DNA of 9,816 nt from JAZDKP01 sp043802925 (GTDB taxonomy: Bacteria > Fibrobacterota > OXYB2-FULL-49-7 > JAEUSG01): contig JAZDKP010000207.1 of the NCBI GenBank assembly GCA_043802925.1, forward strand, positions 1 through 9,816, given 5' to 3'. Every line of letters starts with the position of its first letter. Positions within the stretch are counted from its first letter, which is position 1. The position numbers were made by a program, and so were the translations under genes. Of this stretch, positions 5,457 to 9,816 are shown piece after piece. A model generated the notes under the pieces. The model was not told the DNA's origin. It saw only the letters and a program-made list of their open reading frames with translations, and searched no databases.

Positions 5457-7547
5457 TTAAGCGCCCTTTCCAATGCGGAGGCGGCATTCCTGCACAAAGT
5501 TTTCGGCGCGCCGCATAAGCTTGAGCGCAAAGAAATCCTGTGCCGCCACGTTGTCCTCAACGGCTTTGAGCGTGTCGTAGAACAGTTCCCAGGCCTTTTT
5601 TTCCTTTTCAAAGCGCTCGAGCAGGGGGTTGGTTTTACCTGCAAGCGCATTCAGGGAGCGGTCGAGGCGGCGGGCCCCCTGCTCCTGCATGCGGAGGGCC
5701 TTGGCATGAGATTCGGGCGCGCTGCCGGCAAACAACTCGGCGAGCGCCATGGAGAGCCGGAGGTGGACCACAGTGACCGGCATACGGCTGATAAAGCAGC
5801 CGGTAAAGGGATCGAGTACGGACTTGGCGGCTTTGACCGGCCATGGAAGCGCCTTGGCGTAATAGGAAAAAGCAAGAATGCGGACCAGGTCCCCGATTTT
5901 GCGGCTGATTTCACTGATGCCGACCGCTTCGTCCGCGAGCATGTTGAGGTCGTTGCGCATGACAAGCCCTTCTTCGTGGGCGTAGCGCAGGTCCGCCTTG
6001 GCCTGCCGGAAAAGTACAGAGAGGAGGTAGGCCTGGTCTTCGGCGCGGCCAATGAAGGTGGGGGTGAAGGGGCGGTACCGGAACAGGCTGTCGACGCGGA
6101 TACCGTTGATGCCTCCAATGACGTGCACACGCTGGATGCAGGACTCCCGGCCATCGATGGAGCCGGGCCGGTAGCGGATCATCCGTTCCGCCTCGGCCGA
6201 GAGCGCCATGGTCAGCGCGCTGTTGAAAAACAACCCTTCGCCACCCGTGGTGTCGGGTGGATATTTGATGTCAGGGGTGAAGACCGAAGTGACGGCGTCG
6301 TCACGGTTGACGAGTGAGCCCGCAAGCATGCCGAGGTGCACGCTTTCGCCATCGCTGTCAGTGCCCTCCGCGCCCCAAAGCGGGGTCTTGAGGTGGTCAA
6401 AGGCCGAACCGCCGGTTTGTTCGACCAGTTCTTTCTGGGGAAAGACCTGGTCAAGGTCGGTCTTGAACGTGGCCTTGAGTTTGCGGTTAATGAAGACCTT
6501 CCAGAAAGCGGCAACGGCTTTGAGGAAGGAATAATGGCGCCCGTATTCGCCGTCCACGCCGATGACTTCTTTAAGCAGGCCGATGTCGCTGACAGACAGG
6601 TACTGGCTGGCCGCTGGAAAAAGGAATTCCTCAATGAGCCGTTGCGTTTCAACTTCCGTGAAGATAAATACGTTGAGGTGGGTGAGGGGCTCTATCTTTG
6701 CAAATTCCTCTTCAAGATAAGTGCGCGCAATGCCGTGCAGCGCCTTGTGCGTGACGGAAACGGAGAGCACGCAGGGAAGCGTGTCGTCCTGGGCCGCATT
6801 GCCGCGCGTCTTTTCAAAGGCCATGGTTTCGTTGAGTCCCCGAAGCCCGTGGACCGCCTCGTTCTTTTCAGGCGACACGCCGATGGGAATGGGATGATCG
6901 TACCAGTAGGACTGGGGCTCCGCCACCGCATCCGCGAGCTTGACAAGAAAATCCTGGGAGAAGGGAAGATTTTTGGCCTGTGCTGGGTCCGTGGGCAGGG
7001 TCAGGAGAATATTGGAGGTGATCAGCAGTTCGCCCGGAACATGGGTGATGGGGTCCGCGCATGAGGCGGTCAGTTGGACCTTTCGTTTTTCACGAAGCTG
7101 TTCGACTTTTTCGTTGCGGCGGTTGTCGCAACGGACGCCTTCGGGAAAAAAGAGCCCCCACAGATTGCGGCGGGCCTCGGCATCGACCGGACCGTCGCCT
7201 TTTTTACGGGACCACTGGAATGCCACGTCAAGACTGTCGCGGAACTCGTCGTCATGCTGGAGCAGTGTGCTGATTTCATCGCGTACGCGCCGGATGCCAT
7301 CGAGATAAAAGAGCGCGATCCGGCTCCATTCCGGGTGGCGCGAAAGCGCCTCAAGGTGGCCGAGCGCCTCGGCGTGCCGGGGATGCGCGGAACCGCAGAG
7401 GGCGATGAGAAATGCGGCGTTCAGGCTGCGTCCCGGTTCGTCCGTGGAATCAGGGTCGAACTGGCCGCTGATGTCCACGCTACCAGGGCCGGTTTTTCCC
7501 GCTGGCTTTCCGATGATACCGCTGAGGATGGTTTCGAATTTTACCAT
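5457..7547 (-). CDS. Large uncharacterised protein, glycosyltransferase-like; paralog B
   Basis: I do not recognise a named family for this 696-residue protein. It is a clear paralog of the gene just upstream. There is no signal peptide or obvious membrane span, so it is probably cytosolic. Landmarks in order: AAFLIALCG (44-52), LFFPEG (132-137), LITSNILLTLP (175-185), YWYDHPIPI (214-222), VLSVSVTH (260-267), VFIFTE (293-298), GEYGRHYSFLKAVAAFW (333-349), ATFKTDLDQVFPQ (359-371), FTPDIKYP (423-430), VIGGINGI (476-483), RPFTP (492-496), GRAEDQAYLLSV (500-511), AHEEGLVMR (523-531) and DPFTGCFIS (579-587). The DxD-like D364/D366, the GGINGI loop, E503/D504 and H524 have the order seen in GT-A glycosyltransferases: metal site, acceptor loop, ED catalytic motif, then a metal-binding His. 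That role is inferred. The last 100 residues are a charged helical region. No Shine-Dalgarno motif precedes its ATG, 54 bases after the upstream gene. Confidence 0.8.
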   Translation of the reverse strand: MVKFETILSGIIGKPAGKTGPGSVDISGQFDPDSTDEPGRSLNAAFLIALCGSAHPRHAEALGHLEALSRHPEWSRIALFYLDGIRRVRDEISTLLQHDDEFRDSLDVAFQWSRKKGDGPVDAEARRNLWGLFFPEGVRCDNRRNEKVEQLREKRKVQLTASCADPITHVPGELLITSNILLTLPTDPAQAKNLPFSQDFLVKLADAVAEPQSYWYDHPIPIGVSPEKNEAVHGLRGLNETMAFEKTRGNAAQDDTLPCVLSVSVTHKALHGIARTYLEEEFAKIEPLTHLNVFIFTEVETQRLIEEFLFPAASQYLSVSDIGLLKEVIGVDGEYGRHYSFLKAVAAFWKVFINRKLKATFKTDLDQVFPQKELVEQTGGSAFDHLKTPLWGAEGTDSDGESVHLGMLAGSLVNRDDAVTSVFTPDIKYPPDTTGGEGLFFNSALTMALSAEAERMIRYRPGSIDGRESCIQRVHVIGGINGIRVDSLFRYRPFTPTFIGRAEDQAYLLSVLFRQAKADLRYAHEEGLVMRNDLNMLADEAVGISEISRKIGDLVRILAFSYYAKALPWPVKAAKSVLDPFTGCFISRMPVTVVHLRLSMALAELFAGSAPESHAKALRMQEQGARRLDRSLNALAGKTNPLLERFEKEKKAWELFYDTLKAVEDNVAAQDFFALKLMRRAENFVQECRLRIGKGA
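5465..5471 (-). promoter_or_regulatory. Ribosome binding site of the URO-D-like gene
   Basis: GGAAAGG on the minus strand lies 10 bases before the ATG at 5454, inside the last codons of the upstream paralog. It decides the start at 5454 instead of 5487. Confidence 0.55.
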
Positions 7548-7601
7548 GGGATTTAGTGGGTTGGTTAAAAAATAATCTATGCCCCAGCAGTCTTACAAGG
7601 T

Positions 7602-9614
7602 TTAACAAAAACGGCAGCGAATTGCAATACGACAAGCATCCCTGCGTAACCTTTGGGCCTTGGCATGGCCGCTCCGCAGTCCGGATTCCAGCGTGTCCAT
7701 GGCCTTGAAATAGACGTCCCAGGCGCGGGCCTCAGTCCGGTAGCACCGGCAAAGGACCGCATCAGAGATTCGACCGCTTTCAAAGAGAAGCGGCTGGTTT
7801 GCGCCAAGGCGCGCCAGTTCAGCGGCCTTGACAGAAGCGCCGTTGTGATGGAGGTCGAGAATGGCCAGCGCAAAGCGGAGGAGCGCAAGCGTCATGGGAA
7901 CCGGGGAGATGGCGCAACCGGTAAACGGAACCGTCGCGGACTTGATCCGGTCAAAACCTCCGGGCACGGCCCGGGCATAGCTGGAGAAAAGGCGGATGCG
8001 AAGGAGATCCCCGATTTTGCGGCCCGCTTCGGCCTGCGCAACCGCCACGGACGCAAAGCCGTCACGGTCATGCCGCATGACAAGTCCGTTAAGGTGAACG
8101 CACCGCAGCCTGGGCGCACGCCCGGCAAAAAACACGGACAGGAGGTAGGCCTGATCCTCGGCGCGGCCGAAAAGGGAAGGCGTGAAAGGCCGGTGTTTGC
8201 GGAGCGCGCTCAGAAGGATGCCATTGATGCCGCCGGTGACATGGATGCGCTGAAGGCAGCGGTTGCGTCCGTCAAGGCCCTGGCCGTACCGGAAGCCGGT
8301 CTCCGCTTCCGTGGAAAGGGCCATGGGACGTGGGCCAAAGAAAAGCGCGGATTCGGCATCCTTTGCAGAAGCAGGGTAGGGCACGTCCGGAGTAAAGAGC
8401 GAACAATGCGCGTCCTCCGGACGGACCAGTTTTCCCGCAGCCATGCCCAGTTCCACGGGGCGGCCCTCCGCATCCAGGCCCCGGGCCCCCCAGAGCGGGG
8501 AGGTGAAATGCGCAAAGGCGGTCCGGCCGGTCTGGCGCATGAGTTCATGTTGCGGAAAAACCTGGTCGAGGTCGATTTTGAAGGTGGCCCGGACGCCGGG
8601 ATCCACGCAGACCTGCCAAAACACGGCCACGGCCTTGAGAAAGGAATAGTGGCGGCCATACTCGCCGTTGACGCCAAACACGTCCGATAGGTCCCGCGGC
8701 CCTGCGCTTTTGCCCATGGCAGGCACGATGACCGTGCGCAGGAGGGCGCGCGTGTCGTACTCGGTAAAAACATACACGGTCAGATTGGGAAAAGGCGGAA
8801 ACGTGCGAAAGAGTGCATCAAGATAATCGCGGATCATTGTATCCAGGCCCGTATGGGTCACGGAGACCGAAAGAAGGCAGGTCGCTTTTTCATCGCGCCC
8901 CATACCGCCGTTCTTTTTTTCCATTGCCACAGCTTTGTCAAGTTCCCGGAGGCCGTAGAGAAGCTCGTGGCTGCGCGCGTCCGCATCAAGCGGGATGGGA
9001 TGATCGTACCAGTAGCGCTGGGGGTCGCGCATGGCCTTTTTCAGCCGCGCAAGGGCGCGGGTTGGCAGAAGACGCCGCAATGCGGGCGAGATTGTGCGCG
9101 GAAGGGTCAGCAGGAGGTTGGAGGTGAAAAGTATCTCACGGGCCGGGTTCGTAAGAGGTTCCGGGTTAAGGCGGGTGATGCGGACGGTGCGCGCTCGGCG
9201 CAAGCGCGCCACCGATTTTTTCCTGTCCGTAAAACGGCCTTCGGGGAAAAAAACCTCCCAGAGCGGTTGTTGGCCGTTGCCATGGGCCGCAAAAACGAGC
9301 GCTCTGCGGAAAGCCGGGGAAGCGTGCGCCGCGGCTTCCATTTCCCGCGCACAGGCTGAAAGGGAGCGCCGGAACGCCCGCGCAAGCGGTGCCCATTCCG
9401 GATCGTGTGCATACGCATCCAGACAGTGGCATGCATCGCCATGCCCCGGATGTCCGGGCCCGCAAAGCGCGATCAGGAAGGCCGCGGCCAGCTTGCAGGC
9501 CGGACCGGCGTTGTCCGTGATACGCAGGAGCGAAAGGATATCGCTGCCAGCAAGGCCTGGCCGGCCCGGAAGACCGGCCAGGCGCGCCATGAGCCGCTGA
9601 AAATCGTCCTGCAT
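7602..9614 (-). CDS. Large uncharacterised protein, glycosyltransferase-like; paralog A
   Basis: This 670-residue protein is probably the first gene of the minus-strand operon and the paralog of the 5457-7547 product. Shared landmarks, in the same order: AAFLIALCG (44-52), VFFPEG (121-126), ILFTSNLLLTLP (161-172), YWYDHPIPL (201-209), LLSVSVTH (247-254), VYVFTEYDT (280-288), GEYGRHYSFLKAVAVFW (317-333), ATFKIDLDQVFPQ (343-355), LFTPDVPYP (406-414), VTGGINGI (459-466), RPFTP (475-479), GRAEDQAYLLSV (483-494), HLNGLVMR (507-514) and PFTGCAIS (563-570). D348/D350, E486/D487 and H507 are the candidate metal and catalytic residues if the GT-A reading is right. It differs from its sister in being rich in Arg and in Cys (16 against 7), with a CRIAIRCRFC end. 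Cys51, Cys453 and Cys567 are the shared ones. Its ribosome binding site is weak: the nearest GAGG is about 16 bases upstream. Substrate and pathway are unknown. Confidence 0.8.
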   Translation of the reverse strand: MQDDFQRLMARLAGLPGRPGLAGSDILSLLRITDNAGPACKLAAAFLIALCGPGHPGHGDACHCLDAYAHDPEWAPLARAFRRSLSACAREMEAAAHASPAFRRALVFAAHGNGQQPLWEVFFPEGRFTDRKKSVARLRRARTVRITRLNPEPLTNPAREILFTSNLLLTLPRTISPALRRLLPTRALARLKKAMRDPQRYWYDHPIPLDADARSHELLYGLRELDKAVAMEKKNGGMGRDEKATCLLSVSVTHTGLDTMIRDYLDALFRTFPPFPNLTVYVFTEYDTRALLRTVIVPAMGKSAGPRDLSDVFGVNGEYGRHYSFLKAVAVFWQVCVDPGVRATFKIDLDQVFPQHELMRQTGRTAFAHFTSPLWGARGLDAEGRPVELGMAAGKLVRPEDAHCSLFTPDVPYPASAKDAESALFFGPRPMALSTEAETGFRYGQGLDGRNRCLQRIHVTGGINGILLSALRKHRPFTPSLFGRAEDQAYLLSVFFAGRAPRLRCVHLNGLVMRHDRDGFASVAVAQAEAGRKIGDLLRIRLFSSYARAVPGGFDRIKSATVPFTGCAISPVPMTLALLRFALAILDLHHNGASVKAAELARLGANQPLLFESGRISDAVLCRCYRTEARAWDVYFKAMDTLESGLRSGHAKAQRLRRDACRIAIRCRFC

Positions 9615-9653
9615 AGAAGGAAAAATAACCTCTGGAGGCAGAGGGATGTAAAA

Positions 9654-9682
9654 ATTATATTTACATTACATTAGAAAATGAA
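9654..9682 (-). promoter_or_regulatory. Candidate promoter of the three-gene minus-strand operon
   Basis: A perfect TATAAT (9654-9659, minus strand) lies about 40 bases before the ATG at 9614, in an AT-rich block. With a 17-base spacer the -35 would be TTCATT (9677-9682), a poor match. The spacer contains the short direct repeat TGTAATGTAA. The -10 is convincing and the -35 is not, so an activator or another sigma factor is possible. Confidence 0.4.
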
Positions 9683-9686
9683 TCCT

Positions 9687-9706
9687 CCCCGCAGCAAGCT
9701 GCGGGG
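9687..9706. repeat. Hairpin repeat, 9-bp perfect stem
   Basis: CCCCGCAGC (9687-9695) and GCTGCGGGG (9698-9706) are perfect inverted arms around AA. No T-run follows on either strand, so it is not a standard intrinsic terminator. The shape and its partial echo at 9804-9816 suggest a dispersed palindromic repeat. It sits just upstream of the candidate operon promoter. Confidence 0.6.
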
Positions 9707-9731
9707 TATCGAAAGGCAAAGAGGCTTTCTC

Positions 9732-9797
9732 TGTCATTCCCGCGAAAGCGGGAATCCACCACCTGATGATGGATTCCGGGTCAAGCCCGGAATGACA
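9732..9797. repeat. Compound palindromic element able to form a cruciform (REP/MITE-like)
   Basis: The 66-base unit is bounded by inverted ends TGTCATTCC (9732-9740) and GGAATGACA (9789-9797). Inside are two hairpins: ATTCCCGC-GAAA-GCGGGAAT (9736-9755, 8-bp stem with a GNRA-type loop) and ATTCCGGG-TCAAG-CCCGGAAT (9773-9793, 8-bp stem). GGAATCCA (9751-9758) and TGGATTCC (9770-9777) also pair. It can therefore fold as one long arm or as two side arms. Similar ATTCCCGC-type repeats are scattered through many Gram-negative genomes, in which they are intergenic and non-coding. Confidence 0.7.
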
Positions 9798-9803
9798 AAC
9801 AAG

Positions 9804-9816
9804 CCGTAGCAAGCTA
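9804..9816. repeat. Start of a second AGCAAGCT hairpin, cut by the window end
   Basis: CCGTAGC-AA-GCTA has the layout of the 9687-9706 hairpin (CCGCAGC-AA-GCTGCGG) with C-to-T and G-to-A changes that keep pairing. Only 4 base pairs fit in the window. If the following bases are CGG, the repeat is complete and the compound palindrome is flanked on both sides by the same hairpin family. Confidence 0.4.

Noticed and set aside
4408..5460. Long plus-strand open frame of 350 codons
   Set aside because: It mirrors the URO-D-like gene almost end to end. Its translation has no recognisable motif, while the minus-strand frame carries clear family motifs.
7653..8690. Plus-strand open frame of 345 codons, and similar plus-strand frames at 5706-6317 and 6336-7064
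   Set aside because: They are shadows of the two GC-rich paralogs. The minus-strand proteins align with each other over their whole length; the plus-strand translations look like low-complexity basic sequence.
9687..9797. CRISPR array
   Set aside because: The palindromes differ from one another, and there are no regularly spaced identical repeats with unique spacers.

Overview
The window reads as part of a bacterial chromosome, mostly GC-rich (about 55-70% in the gene bodies I sampled), with two gene blocks pointing towards each other and a lower-GC toxin-antitoxin module between them. The taxon cannot be fixed from the sequence alone. A ruvC-ruvA-ruvB cluster, a glutamine-dependent NAD synthetase, a URO-D-superfamily gene and dispersed ATTCCCGC/GCGGGAAT palindromes fit a Gram-negative environmental lineage such as Desulfobacterota or a PVC-type group. 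That is an inference of low certainty.

Plus strand, 2-3884: a compact housekeeping operon. It contains the end of ruvC (its start lies outside the window), ruvA, ruvB and nadE, with gaps of only 1, 18 and 6 bases. RuvA and RuvB drive Holliday-junction branch migration and RuvC cuts the junction. NadE makes NAD+ from its deamido precursor using glutamine nitrogen. The NadE reading frame runs about 34 residues past its conserved end and overlaps the 3' end of the convergent toxin gene by 92 bases.

Minus strand, 3793-4373: a Phd/YefM-type antitoxin followed by a RelE/StbE-type toxin. The two genes overlap by 8 bases. They have a clear promoter (TTGACA, 17-base spacer, TATTTT) with a palindrome and direct repeats at and just below the -10. 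The low GC suggests acquisition by transfer.

Minus strand, 4423-9614: a likely three-gene operon. It encodes two large paralogous proteins (670 and 696 residues) that I cannot assign to a named family, then a URO-D/corrinoid-methyltransferase-like protein that starts 2 bases after the second paralog stops. The paralogs share a central region with a DLDQVFP (DxD-like) motif and a GRAEDQAYL motif preceded by GGINGI. This pattern resembles GT-A-fold glycosyltransferases, so they are proposed here as an uncharacterised glycosyltransferase-like family. This tandem pair with its partner gene is the least explained and most interesting part of the window.

The right edge, 9615-9816, has no gene. It holds a candidate promoter for the three-gene operon and a cluster of palindromic repeats: a 9-bp-stem hairpin, a 66-base compound palindrome that can fold as a cruciform, and the start of another hairpin cut by the window end.
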